In this document: positions 49,735 to 59,595 of the stretch, piece after piece
How the letters are laid out: every line of letters begins with the position of its first letter
Position numbering within the stretch: position 1 is the first letter of the stretch
Assembly: GCA_009779265.1 (NCBI GenBank)
Contig: WREP01000003.1
Span: 1-64,000 of the forward strand
Direction: 5' to 3'
DNA: 64,000 nucleotides
DNA from: Betaproteobacteria bacterium
GTDB lineage: Bacteria > Pseudomonadota > Gammaproteobacteria > Burkholderiales > Rhodocyclaceae
Position numbers and translations under genes: made by a program
The notes under the pieces: model-generated
The model's database searches: none
Told to the model about the DNA's origin: nothing
The model's input: only the letters and a program-made list of their open reading frames with translations

Positions 49735-51045
49735 ATGCACCCACGCCTGATCCTTACTGAATTGCAAGAACACCCGCTGCGCCAGCGCCTCGATAACGAG
49801 TTCCACGCCCGGCCGCCAGTGCCGCTGGCCGGGCCGACGCTGGTTTCGCATCTGGTTTTCAAGCACGACCCGACCAGCGCCCAGGAAGAACGCGACAACA
49901 TTGCCAAGCTGTGCCAGAGCCATGTCTGCACCTCGATCGACAGCTCGGATTCGCACCTGATGCTGGAAACCGCCGCCTTCCGCGTGCGCTGGGAACTGCA
50001 TACCGAATTTTCCAGTTACACCTTTTTCAAGGAACTGAACAGCGGCGAAACCCTGCACCCGGACGCCACCGCCTTCGACGCCGTGCATCCCGAGTGGTTC
50101 GCCGGCATTCCCGGCAAGCTGATGGTCGCCGCCCAGGTCGAATTACGCGATACCGCCGAGATCAACCCGGAGTCAGTGCTCGCCAACTTGATGCCAAGCG
50201 GGCGGACGGTGGTGGCCTCGAGAATTTCCGACGAGTCGGCGTGGATATTCACCGATTTCAAAATCGACAACGGTTTTTCGCGCTTTCTCCTGCTCAACGA
50301 CGGCATGACCCAGCGTCAGGCCGGACGCGCCGTGCAGCGCCTGGTCGAGATCGAAACCTACCGCATGATGGCCCTGCTCGCCCTGCCGGTCGCCAAGGAA
50401 GTCGGCCGCTGGCTGCACGAGAGCGAAAAGCAGTTGGCCGAACTGATGGATCGCATCGGCCAGACCCGTACGCCGGACGACGGGCGCGCCGTGCTCTCGG
50501 CGCTGTCGACCCTGGCAGCCCAGGTCGAGCATTCGGTGGCCCGTACCACTTTCCGCTTCGGCGGCGCTGCCGCCTATCACGGCCTGGTCATGCAGCGCAT
50601 CGAGGAATTGCGCGAAACGCGCATTCCCGGCCTGCCGATCTTCGCCGAATTCATGCAGCGCCGCCTCTTGCCGGCGATGAAAACCTGCGAGGCCATCAGC
50701 CACCGGCAGGAAGAACTCTCGGCCCGCGTCGCCCGCAACAGCCAGTTGCTGCGCACCCGCGTGGATATCGAACTGGAACACCAGAACCAGCAACTGCTGG
50801 CGCAAATGAACCGCCGCGCCAAACTGCAACTGCGCTTGCAGGAAACGGTCGAGGGGCTGTCGGTGGTCGTGCTCAGCTACTACGGCTCGCAACTGGTGAA
50901 CTACATCGCCAAGGCCAGCAAGTCCCTGCACCATACCGACACCGATCTGATTACCGCCCTGTCGATTCCCCTCATCGCCGCCCTCGTCGCCTGGGGCACC
51001 CGGCGCATGCGCAAAAAGCTGGCGGCGGAGGAAGGGGGCGGTTAG
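49735..51045 (+). CDS. DUF3422-family protein with C-terminal membrane segment
   Basis: 436 residues from ATG 49735 (MHPRLILTELQEHPLRQRLD); a longer start at 49696 is possible. RLDNEFHARPPVPLAGPTLV and FSSYTFFKELN at the N-terminus and the long helical part (~200-390, with LRTRVDIELEHQNQQLLAQM) match DUF3422. The end has LITALSIPLIAALVAWGTRR, one or two membrane helices. Function is not established for the family. Confidence 0.82.
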   Translation: MHPRLILTELQEHPLRQRLDNEFHARPPVPLAGPTLVSHLVFKHDPTSAQEERDNIAKLCQSHVCTSIDSSDSHLMLETAAFRVRWELHTEFSSYTFFKELNSGETLHPDATAFDAVHPEWFAGIPGKLMVAAQVELRDTAEINPESVLANLMPSGRTVVASRISDESAWIFTDFKIDNGFSRFLLLNDGMTQRQAGRAVQRLVEIETYRMMALLALPVAKEVGRWLHESEKQLAELMDRIGQTRTPDDGRAVLSALSTLAAQVEHSVARTTFRFGGAAAYHGLVMQRIEELRETRIPGLPIFAEFMQRRLLPAMKTCEAISHRQEELSARVARNSQLLRTRVDIELEHQNQQLLAQMNRRAKLQLRLQETVEGLSVVVLSYYGSQLVNYIAKASKSLHHTDTDLITALSIPLIAALVAWGTRRMRKKLAAEEGGG

Positions 51046-51114
51046 AGTGGCTTTGGTTCAATTTCTGGATAGCTTTGTCGCTGTGCTCCTCGCCATGACC
51101 GAGCGGGAATAGCC

Positions 51115-51143
51115 GTCATTGCGAGCGCAGCGAAGCAATCCAG
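51115..51143. repeat. dispersed repeat copy (GTCATTGCGAGCGCAGCGAAG...)
   Basis: GTCATTGCGAGCGCAGCGAA, ending GCAATCCAG, recurs in this window: twice in opposite orientation at 53736-53765 and 53781-53814. It lies in a 150-bp gap with no gene. Such repeats are frequent between genes in many proteobacteria. Confidence 0.7.
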
Positions 51144-51196
51144 TTTTCTTGCCAACGATGTCGCGTGCGGCCATGCGATCATCCGATGTATGACAA

Positions 51197-51685
51197 TTAG
51201 CAACCGGGGTCAATGGCGGTTTCAAGCAGGGTGCGCGGAACACGGTTTGAGCAGCCAATGACGCATGAATACATGCCATCCCCAGCTTTGTTTTCGCCCT
51301 TGTATTGGTAAACAACGCCAGAAAGTGCGTTCTTGGGCTGAGCGGCACAGGAAATGAACCTTGTATCCTTTGCGAACAGCATGATGCACTGTGAATTGTT
51401 GAAGATTTCGGGTGCCCTGGCAGTTGGGGCCGCGTTTGCCAGCATTCCAATTACATCATTCGGGGAGTCAGGCGCGACAGAGATGTTTGGTGGCAGAGGA
51501 AAGTCAGCAAGTCGGGATGGATCTGGGGATGCTCCTCCAACTTGAAACGAAAAACTTCGGCCCGCTTTCGACTTGCCAACAATTTCCGATTCGGCAGCTA
51601 CGGCTGACGAAGCGGCGAGGGAGATGAGCGTAGCGACAGCAATCAAGAACACAAACAAGCGATGAGCAGGAGTTCTGAAAGGCAT
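51197..51685 (-). CDS. secreted hypothetical protein
   Basis: 162 residues from ATG 51685 (MPFRTPAHRLFVFLIAVATL), a signal peptide with probable cleavage after AVAA near residue 30. The mature part has four Cys (NSQCIMLF, FISCAAQP, MYSCVIGC) that may form disulphides in the periplasm. GCSNRVPRTLLETAIDPGC ends it. I do not recognise the family. Base composition is a little less GC-rich than neighbours. It is convergent with the DUF3422 gene and divergent from purC. Confidence 0.6.
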   Translation of the reverse strand: MPFRTPAHRLFVFLIAVATLISLAASSAVAAESEIVGKSKAGRSFSFQVGGASPDPSRLADFPLPPNISVAPDSPNDVIGMLANAAPTARAPEIFNNSQCIMLFAKDTRFISCAAQPKNALSGVVYQYKGENKAGDGMYSCVIGCSNRVPRTLLETAIDPGC

Positions 51686-51888
51686 GAGATGGATTGCGTG
51701 AAGTATGCGTAGCTCGGATTGTAGCAAGGCGGACCAGGCCGAAGGCGCTGTCCGGCGGGTGTGATTTCTGGCGCAATGCAAGGGTACGACCCGTCCCGGT
51801 GGTAGCAATCCGGGCCGCGCTTGCTGACCGCCGAGAAAGCCGCCGGCCACTGATTTACAATTCACTTTTTGCCTTTCGGACAACCGCC

Positions 51889-52821
51889 GTGACCGCACCG
51901 CTTTTTGCATCCTCCATCGCCAGCCTGCCGCTGCTTTCCAAGGGCAAGGTCCGCGACATCTACGCCATCGACGCCGACAAGCTGTTGATCGTCACCACCG
52001 ACCGCCTGTCGGCCTTCGATGTCATCCTGCCCGATCCGATTCCGAGGAAGGGCGAGGTCTTGCAGGCCGTCGCCAATTTCTGGTTTGAGAAACTCGGCCA
52101 CATCGTGCCCAACCAGTTGACCGGCATTGATCCCGAATCCGTGGTCGCAGCCAGCGAGCGCGAACAGGTGCGCGGCCGCGCCGTCGTGGTGAAGCGCCTC
52201 AAGCCGCTGCCCATCGAGGCCGTGGTGCGCGGCTATGTTATCGGTTCCGGCTGGAAGGATTACCAGCAGAGCGGCGGCATTTGCGGCATCGCCCTGCCGG
52301 CCGGCCTGAAAATGGCGGAGAAGCTGCCGCAGCCGATCTTCACCCCGGCAACCAAGGCCGAGGTCGGCGACCATGACGAGAATGTCTCCTTTGAACAAGC
52401 CGCCGCCAATTGCGACGCGGCGCTCAACGACCTGCTCCAGGGTACCGGCAAAACGGGCGCGCAACTTTGCGCCGAGGCCCGCGACGCCGCCATCCGTCTG
52501 TACCAGGAAGCCGCCGATTACGCCGCGACGCGCGGCATCATCATCGCCGACACCAAGTTCGAATTCGGCATCGACGCCGTCGGCGCCCTGCACCTGATCG
52601 ACGAGGCGCTGACCCCGGATTCCTCACGCTTCTGACCGGCCGACCAGTACGCCGCCGGCAGCAATCCGCCCTCCTACGACAAGCAATACGTGCGCGACTA
52701 TCTGGAAACCCTGGACTGGGGCAAAAAAGCCCCCGGTCCCAAGCTGCCAGCCGAAGTCATCGCCCGTACCAGCGCCAAGTACCTGGAAGCCTGCGAAAAA
52801 CTGACCGGCAAGACGCCATGA
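51889..52821 (+). pseudogene. purC: SAICAR synthetase with in-frame TGA (interrupted or recoded)
   Basis: Purine biosynthesis step joining CAIR and aspartate. The likely start is GTG 51889 ([20 protein letters not shown]). [40 protein letters not shown] and [19 protein letters not shown] are family motifs. The frame stops at TGA 52633-52635 after LTPDSSRF, exactly where the family has Trp (SSRFW). After it the same frame continues [20 protein letters not shown] to a TGA at 52819-52821, completing 310 codons as in long PurC. So a single TGG to TGA change, or an assembly error, removes ~62 conserved residues. The partial copy at 53590 may relate to the event. An intact second purC was not seen in the window. 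Confidence 0.85.
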
Positions 52822-52840
52822 TTCCATTTTTCGCATTGGC

Positions 52841-53566
52841 ATGAACCTCACCCAAAAGATTGTCGATTTGAAAGCCTGCCTGACTTGGGTTTTGGCTTGC
52901 TGCACGCTCTGCGCTGGAAGCTTGGCGCATGCGGCGCGGCCGATGATTACCGATGATGCCCGCATCACCGACAGCAAAGCCTGTCAATTGGAAAGCTGGC
53001 GCCAAAGGAATCGGGACAGCACCGAATACTGGCTTCTGCCCGCTTGCAACTTCACCGGCAATCTGGAGCTGACCCTGGGGGGCGCATCGACGCATGACGA
53101 CAGCGGCACGCATACGAGCGACATCGTGATTCAAGGCAAGACATTGCTCCGGCCATTGGAAGCCAACGGCTGGGGCATGGCCTTGAGTTTCGGCGCGAAT
53201 CGGCATCCGAACATGGAGAAATCGGGGCGGGATTGGTACGCCAATGCGCTGAACAGTTTTTCCTTGCGCGACGACCGCTTCATCATCCACACCAACATCG
53301 GCTGGCTGCACGCGCAGGAAAGCCGGGCTAACCGGCTGACCTGGGGGCTCGGTTCGGAAACGCAGCTTGCGGCAAAAACCTGGCTGATTGCCGAAACCTT
53401 TGGTCAGGACCGTGGCAGCGCCTTCTATCAACTCGGCCTGCGCCACTGGCTGCTGGTCGATCGAGTGCAAATCGATGTCACCTACGGCAATCGAATGGGA
53501 GGCCATTCGGACGGGCGCTGGATTTCAGTTGGCTTGCGCTTACTCTCCCCACCCTTTTTGCCATAA
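52841..53566 (+). CDS. outer-membrane-type hypothetical protein
   Basis: 241 residues with a signal peptide (ACLTWVLACCTLCAGSLAHA, cleavage about residue 31). The mature part starts ARPMITDDARITDSKACQLE and alternates polar and apolar residues (WGLGSETQLAAKTWLIAETF, WLLVDRVQIDVTYGNRMGG), like beta strands of an outer membrane barrel. The PMITDDARI motif is recurrent in proteobacterial secreted hypotheticals. It lies between the purC end and a duplicated purC tail, so it may have arrived by recombination at purC. Function unknown. Confidence 0.65.
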   Translation: MNLTQKIVDLKACLTWVLACCTLCAGSLAHAARPMITDDARITDSKACQLESWRQRNRDSTEYWLLPACNFTGNLELTLGGASTHDDSGTHTSDIVIQGKTLLRPLEANGWGMALSFGANRHPNMEKSGRDWYANALNSFSLRDDRFIIHTNIGWLHAQESRANRLTWGLGSETQLAAKTWLIAETFGQDRGSAFYQLGLRHWLLVDRVQIDVTYGNRMGGHSDGRWISVGLRLLSPPFLP

Positions 53567-53589
53567 CGCCCGCTGCCAATAGCGGCGTC

Positions 53590-53651
53590 CCGAAGTCATC
53601 GTCCGCACCAACGCCAAGTAGCTGGAAGCCTGCGAGAAGCTGACCGGCAAG
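53590..53651 (+). repeat. duplicate of the purC 3' end
   Basis: 62 bases beginning CCGAAGTCATCGTCCGCACC match purC 52751-52812 with six differences (~90%). In the same frame it reads EVIVRTNAK, stop, [12 protein letters not shown], stop, so it cannot be expressed. The copies flank the outer-membrane-type gene. Confidence 0.85.
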
Positions 53652-53735
53652 GCGCTGTAAAAAGCTGCCCTAAAAATCCGCTTGCGCCCTTCCCGCTTGA
53701 TAGGGACGAGTAATCATCCGCCCCTGTCTCGTCCG

Positions 53736-53814
53736 CTGGATTGCTTCGCTACGCTCGCAATGACGGCTGCCCCCGCGCTGTCATTGCGAGGAGCAAAGCG
53801 ACGAAGCAATCCAG
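53736..53814. repeat. inverted pair of dispersed repeats (large hairpin)
   Basis: CTGGATTGCTTCGCTACGCT, ending CGCAATGACGGC (from 53736), and TCATTGCGAGGAGCAAAGCG, ending GAAGCAATCCAG (to 53814), are mostly complementary. They form a ~30-bp imperfect stem in the 300-bp gene-free stretch from 53661 to 53961. The same sequence occurs at 51115. No gene is seen in this stretch besides the repeats. Confidence 0.7.
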
Positions 53815-53961
53815 ACCCGGCATTGACGATGTTCTTTGTCATCACCATGGTGTACGGCTCGCACACACCAAGATAACGAAATGAGATTTTCATCAAAGTT
53901 TCTATTGACAAAGAACAGATGATGCGGCATTATGGAATCAAAGATAAGCGGAGGCGCTGAA

Positions 53962-54432
53962 ATGAACTATGACCGAGTGATCGTGGAACTTCTTGGCCGG
54001 GTAGCCACCCTGGAGGACGAAGTTGCCAAACTCAAAGAGGACAGGGTGACGGAGTTGCCTGTTTTTCAGGCAGAGAGCGCAACCCGGAGAGACACAACCC
54101 GCTATTTGTTCAAGGGCCACCTTTACGGAAAAGGTCGACTTGTTCTTGCCGTGGTTCAGGAATACGCCAAGGAACACCCAGGCATTTCCGCAGATGAGCT
54201 GGTTTTGACATTTGACAGGAGGCTTCAGGGCTCTCTGGGTGTTGTCAGAAAACTTGAAGAAGTGAAAAGCTCATACCCGGATTACCAAAGGCGCTTTTTT
54301 ACGTCGCCGGGCGAAGTTGTTCACACAACGTCAGGTGATTGCGTTGTGTGTAGTCAATGGGGGGCTGGCAATATAAACAACTTTGTCCACCGGGCGACCA
54401 ACCTTGGTTTTGCAATAGACGCCAGCGCGTAG
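53962..54432 (+). CDS. hypothetical protein of accessory patch
   Basis: 156 residues from ATG 53962 (MNYDRVIVELLGRVATLEDE) with AAGCGGAGGCGCTGAA upstream; the ORF-track start is 30 bases earlier. The N-terminal ~30 residues form a leucine-rich coiled coil (VATLEDEVAKLKED). Then comes a globular part (KGRLVLAVVQEYAKEHPGIS and SADELVLTFDRRLQGSLG, later WGAGNINNFVHRATNLGF). I do not recognise it. The DNA here is less GC-rich than its neighbours. It could be a transferred gene of the accessory patch. Confidence 0.6.
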   Translation: MNYDRVIVELLGRVATLEDEVAKLKEDRVTELPVFQAESATRRDTTRYLFKGHLYGKGRLVLAVVQEYAKEHPGISADELVLTFDRRLQGSLGVVRKLEEVKSSYPDYQRRFFTSPGEVVHTTSGDCVVCSQWGAGNINNFVHRATNLGFAIDASA

Positions 54433-54530
54433 TGGCAAACAAGGGAACTGATATTACTGGCGAAGAGTTCAATGAGTGGCGCCAGAAATGGCTCAGATTA
54501 ATAGCTCTTGCAAATTAATTGGAGATAGCC

Positions 54531-54686
54531 ATGAACCATGAAGATACAGAATACTATTTACGGGTTCGCGATGTAATGAATTTCATCGCTGGAGTAGCTT
54601 GGCTTGCAGTCAAAATGGCTTTCGCTTTTATTGCAATTCTCGTCACTTTCGCCATTATTATTTTTAAAGCCCCTTGGAGGACATGA
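54531..54686 (+). CDS. small membrane protein 1 (51 aa)
   Basis: Too short for the ORF track: MNHEDTEYYLRVRDVMNFIA, then GVAWLAVKMAFAFIAILVT and FAIIIFKAPWRT. One long apolar stretch (~residues 18-46) gives one membrane helix, perhaps two. Preceded by TTGGAGATAGCC, a GGAG Shine-Dalgarno. Its stop overlaps the next small gene by 4 bases (ATGA). Confidence 0.5.
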   Translation: MNHEDTEYYLRVRDVMNFIAGVAWLAVKMAFAFIAILVTFAIIIFKAPWRT

Positions 54687-54844
54687 TGGAACTAATTGCC
54701 ATTGGATTTTTCTTGTGGGCACTTTGGTCTGGCGATTGGACATGGATGATTTTTACAGGAATTGCTCTTGAAATCGGCTCTGGCTCAAAGAATTTGACCT
54801 CATTGTTGTTCATTGACTTAGTTCATCGCAATAAAAAGCGATAA
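54683..54844 (+). CDS. small membrane protein 2 (53 aa)
   Basis: Starts ATG 54683 within the end of the previous small gene (ATGATGG), with GGAGG 5 bases before. MMELIAIGFFLWALWSGDWT then WMIFTGIALEIGSGSKN gives one or two short apolar helices. The protein is AT-rich in codons (Ile, Leu, Trp). The overlap and the clean Shine-Dalgarno favour real translation. Function unknown. Confidence 0.5.
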   Translation: MMELIAIGFFLWALWSGDWTWMIFTGIALEIGSGSKNLTSLLFIDLVHRNKKR

Positions 54845-54922
54845 TGTTTGAAATGATTGGAGCATCTGATTTATACGCGATGCTGTCAGGAATCCTCTTT
54901 TCATTGAACACTGGAGAAAGAA

Positions 54923-55582
54923 ATGAGCCACACACCGCATCCGAGCCGCAAATTAAACGATCTCTTTTCCGCTCGGCCGTTTCAAGGCGTCGATCCGAAC
55001 AAGGCCACATTTCTTTTTGTTGGCCTTGACGCCAACTACGATGCGGAGATCGAGAGCCACCCGATATTCGAGCGCGTTCTTGAGTATCACAAAGATGGTG
55101 CCGCTTTTTGGCGGCGATGGGGATACCATCACCCATTTCTATTACCAGAGTTTAAGTATGGCCATAAAAAAGGCTATAATTTTCATCGCAATTTTGCGAA
55201 AATTGGATTTTCTCCAGAGCACGCTGACATGGTGTCATTCATTGAGTTACTTCATGTGCCAACCACTGAAAGCAAATTGGATATTCAAGACCTGGATCGC
55301 TCGCATCTACAGCGCATCAATTCAGCCATTTTCCGTGGAAATGCCAAGTATATATTTGTCTCGTCAGGAGTCGTGGACCTCATGCGCAAGACCGACGAAT
55401 TCGACGATTGGCTCCTCAAGGTGCGCCGATCACCTGACGAGAACCTTCCTGTTCTTTACAGTAGTGGAAATCGCACGGTGTATTTGCATCTTCATTTCTC
55501 GGCGCAGTATCAAGATCAGCGAAAAAAGGAGGAAGCAAAAGCCATTAAAGCGTTAATTTACCCTGAGAGAAATCCTGCATGA
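54923..55582 (+). CDS. hypothetical protein, possibly uracil-DNA-glycosylase-like fold
   Basis: 219 residues: NKATFLFVGLDANYDAEIES near 25, WGYHHPFLLPEFKYGHKKG near 65, MVSFIELLHVPTTESKLDIQ near 100, NAKYIFVSSGVVDLMRKTDE near 140. The order (FVGLD...; ...VSFIELLHVPT; ...IFVSSG) is reminiscent of UDG superfamily proteins, but no catalytic motif is certain. AT-richer than neighbours. GGAGAAAGA precedes ATG 54923. Its stop overlaps the opdA start by 4 bases (ATGA), so it now feeds into that gene. Confidence 0.55.
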   Translation: MSHTPHPSRKLNDLFSARPFQGVDPNKATFLFVGLDANYDAEIESHPIFERVLEYHKDGAAFWRRWGYHHPFLLPEFKYGHKKGYNFHRNFAKIGFSPEHADMVSFIELLHVPTTESKLDIQDLDRSHLQRINSAIFRGNAKYIFVSSGVVDLMRKTDEFDDWLLKVRRSPDENLPVLYSSGNRTVYLHLHFSAQYQDQRKKEEAKAIKALIYPERNPA

Positions 55583-57657
55583 ATCAGCCCCCGACAACCA
55601 TGACCCAATCCCCCAACCCCCTCCTCGATTTCACCGATTTACCCCGTTTCGACCTGATTCAGCCGGAGCACGTCAAACCGGCCATCAGCCAATTGCTTAC
55701 CGATGGCCGCGCCTTGATCGCGCGCCTTACCGGCGATGCCGCGCCAGCCAGTTGGGATAACTTCGCCGGCCCCCTGGCGCTCGGCCTCGAACCGCTGGGC
55801 CGCGCCTGGGGCGTGGTTGGGCATCTGCATTCGGTCAATGACGTGCCGGCCTGGCGGGCGGCTTATAACGAGATGCTGCCGGAGATTTCGCGCTTTTACA
55901 GCGAACTTGGGCAGAACCTCGGATTGTTCGACAAGTATCGGGCGCTCAAGGCTGGCCCGGAGCACGCGGCGCTGTCGGGCGAACGGAAGAAAATCGTCGC
56001 CAACGAAATCCGCGACTTCCGCCTCGCCGGGGCCGAATTGCCGGAAGAACAGAAGCCGCGCTTCCAGGAAATCATGGAGGAGGTATCGCAACTAGCGGCC
56101 AAGTTCGCGGAAAACCTGCTCGATGCGACCAATGCCTTCGCCGAGATCGTTACCGATCCGGCCCGGCTCGCCGGGCTGCCCGATTACGCCATTGCAGCCG
56201 CCCGCGAGGCCGGCGCAAAGGCCGGAGTGGAAGGCTGGAAACTCACCTTGCACGCGCCCTCTTACGGCCCGGTGATGCAGTATGCCGACGACCGCGATCT
56301 GCGCGCCCGCCTGTACCGCGCCCACGCCACCCGCGCCGCCGAGTTCAACGACAGCGCGAGCAAGGCGGAATGGGACAACGGCCCGGTCATCCAGCGCCTG
56401 CTCGAATTGCGCGGCGAGGAAGCGGCCATGCTTGGCTTCGCCAATTTCGCCGAGCTGTCGCTGCAAGCCAAGATGGCCGACACACCGGGGCAGGTGCTGG
56501 CCTTCCTGCGCGACATGGCTGCCAAGGCGCGGCCCTTTGCCGAAAAGGACATCGCCGAGCTGAAAGCCTTTGCCCGCGACGAGTTGTGCATCGCCGACTT
56601 CCAGCCCTGGGATGCCGCCTACGCTTCGGAAAAGCTCTTGCAGGCGCGTTATGCCTTCTCTGAACAGGAAGTGAAGCAGTATTTCACCGAGCCGAAGGTG
56701 CTTGCCGGCCTGTTCGCCGTCATCGAGCGCCTGTTTTCGGTGCGAATCGCGGCGGATACGGCCCCGGCCTGGCATGAGGATGTGCGCTTCTATCGCATCG
56801 AGACGCCGGCTGGCGAATTGCTCGGCCAGTTTTACCTCGATCTCTACGCCCGCGAAACCAAGCGTGGCGGCGCCTGGATGGACGAGGCGCGCGCGCGCCG
56901 CCGGGCCGGTAGCGGCATCCAGAAACCCGTCGCTTACCTCGTCTGCAATTTCGCCCGTCCTGTCGGCGGCAAGCCGGCGACCTTCACCCACGACGAAGTC
57001 ATCACCCTGTTCCATGAATGCGGCCACGGCCTGCACCATCTGTTGACGCGCGGCGAGGAACTAGGCGTTTCCGGCATCCACGGCGTCGAGTGGGACGCCG
57101 TCGAACTGCCCTCGCAATTCATGGAAAACTACTGCTGGGAATGGTCGGTATTGCAGGAAATGACCGCCCACGTCGACAGCGGCGGCGCGCTGCCGCGCGC
57201 GCTGTACGACAAGATGCGGGCGGCGAAAAACTTCCAGAGCGGCATGATGACCCTGCGCCAGATCGAATTCTCGCTCTTCGACATGCTGCTGCATGGCGAC
57301 TTCGACCCGCGCGGCGAACGCGGCGTGCTGGATCTGCTGGCCGACGTGCGCGCCGAGGTGGCGGTACTTGTGCCGCCCGCCTGGCATCGTTTCCCGCACA
57401 GCTTCTCGCACATTTTCGGCGGCGGCTACGCCGCTGGTTACTACAGCTACAAGTGGGCGGAAGTGCTGTCGGCGGATGCCTACGCCGCCTTCGAGGAAGC
57501 CGGCGATCCCTTCGATGCCACCACTGGTCGGCGTTTTCTCGATGAAATTCTGGCCGTCGGCGGCGCCCGCCCGGCGCTTGCGTCCTTTCGCGCCTTTCGT
57601 GGCCGCGAACCAAGTGTCGACGCCTTGCTGCGCCATAGCGGTATGATTGCCATATAG
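55579..57657 (+). CDS. prlC: oligopeptidase A (M3 family)
   Basis: Zinc peptidase that degrades oligopeptides and signal peptides in the cytoplasm. 692 residues from 55579, or 685 from ATG 55600. FHECGHGLHHLLTRGEEL near 478 is the HExxH zinc site, followed by SGIHGVEWDAVELPSQFMEN with the Glu ligand near 505. YSYKWAEVLSADAYAAFEEA near 622 is typical of the M3A group. Length fits. Its start overlaps the accessory gene upstream. Housekeeping GC content. Confidence 0.95.
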   Translation: MNQPPTTMTQSPNPLLDFTDLPRFDLIQPEHVKPAISQLLTDGRALIARLTGDAAPASWDNFAGPLALGLEPLGRAWGVVGHLHSVNDVPAWRAAYNEMLPEISRFYSELGQNLGLFDKYRALKAGPEHAALSGERKKIVANEIRDFRLAGAELPEEQKPRFQEIMEEVSQLAAKFAENLLDATNAFAEIVTDPARLAGLPDYAIAAAREAGAKAGVEGWKLTLHAPSYGPVMQYADDRDLRARLYRAHATRAAEFNDSASKAEWDNGPVIQRLLELRGEEAAMLGFANFAELSLQAKMADTPGQVLAFLRDMAAKARPFAEKDIAELKAFARDELCIADFQPWDAAYASEKLLQARYAFSEQEVKQYFTEPKVLAGLFAVIERLFSVRIAADTAPAWHEDVRFYRIETPAGELLGQFYLDLYARETKRGGAWMDEARARRRAGSGIQKPVAYLVCNFARPVGGKPATFTHDEVITLFHECGHGLHHLLTRGEELGVSGIHGVEWDAVELPSQFMENYCWEWSVLQEMTAHVDSGGALPRALYDKMRAAKNFQSGMMTLRQIEFSLFDMLLHGDFDPRGERGVLDLLADVRAEVAVLVPPAWHRFPHSFSHIFGGGYAAGYYSYKWAEVLSADAYAAFEEAGDPFDATTGRRFLDEILAVGGARPALASFRAFRGREPSVDALLRHSGMIAI

Positions 57658-57677
57658 AAAGAGAGGGAGGGAATCCG

Positions 57678-58220
57678 ATGCGTCACCTGCTCGCTTTGTG
57701 CCTGGCGCTGTCCTGCGTCAGCGCGGCCGCCGAAACCTACCGCTGGGTGGATTCCACGGGCCGCATCATCATTTCCGACACGTCGCCGCCGGGCAAACCC
57801 CGCGATGTCAGCCGTAGCGGCAGCCAGCCGACGAGCGGCGACGACCTGCCCTTCGCCGTGCGCAAGGCACGGGAAAACTTCCCGGTGACCCTGTACACGG
57901 CGGCCGACTGCATCGACGAATGCCGGCAGGCGCGCGATCTGCTCAATGGCCGCGGCGTGCCGTTTACCGAGAAAATGCTGCAAAAGGCCGAGGATGCCAG
58001 CGAACTCAAAGCGCTGGTCGGCGACACCTTCGTTCCGTCGCTGAAAGTCGGCAGCCAGAGTTTTCGCGGTTTCGAGGCCACCGCCTACAACAACCTGCTC
58101 GACCTGGCCGGCTATCCGAAAACCGCCGCCTACGGCAGCAAACCCTCCGGCGGTTTGACGCCGGCCAGCGGTGATAGCGCCAAGACCGAGCCACCGGCCA
58201 GTACCCCGCCAGCCAACTGA
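57678..58220 (+). CDS. periplasmic glutaredoxin-like protein (DUF4124 + GRX)
   Basis: 180 residues with a signal peptide (MRHLLALCLALSCVSAAAET). A DUF4124-type motif follows (TYRWVDSTGRIIISDTSPPG). Residues ~70-150 have a glutaredoxin fold: FPVTLYTAADCIDECRQARD, LLNGRGVPFTEKML, DTFVPSLKVGSQSFRGFEAT. The usual CxxC is replaced by CIDEC. C-terminal Pro/Thr/Ser-rich tail. Role in the periplasm unknown. It follows prlC by 20 bp. Confidence 0.8.
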   Translation: MRHLLALCLALSCVSAAAETYRWVDSTGRIIISDTSPPGKPRDVSRSGSQPTSGDDLPFAVRKARENFPVTLYTAADCIDECRQARDLLNGRGVPFTEKMLQKAEDASELKALVGDTFVPSLKVGSQSFRGFEATAYNNLLDLAGYPKTAAYGSKPSGGLTPASGDSAKTEPPASTPPAN

Positions 58221-58237
58221 AATCGCCCAAGCCGCGC

Positions 58238-59575
<1,338 letters not shown>

Positions 59576-59595
59576 GGCGCGCCCCGTTGCAAAAA

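Noticed and set aside
51889-52635. TGA recoded as Trp or selenocysteine in purC
   Set aside because: TGA ends many intact genes in this window (for example fbp and mutM neighbours), no SECIS-like structure was noted, and the family residue is Trp; mutation or error is simpler.
54844-55029. 61-aa ORF starting at the stop of the second microprotein
   Set aside because: It overlaps the better supported gene at 54923 in another frame and has no Shine-Dalgarno.
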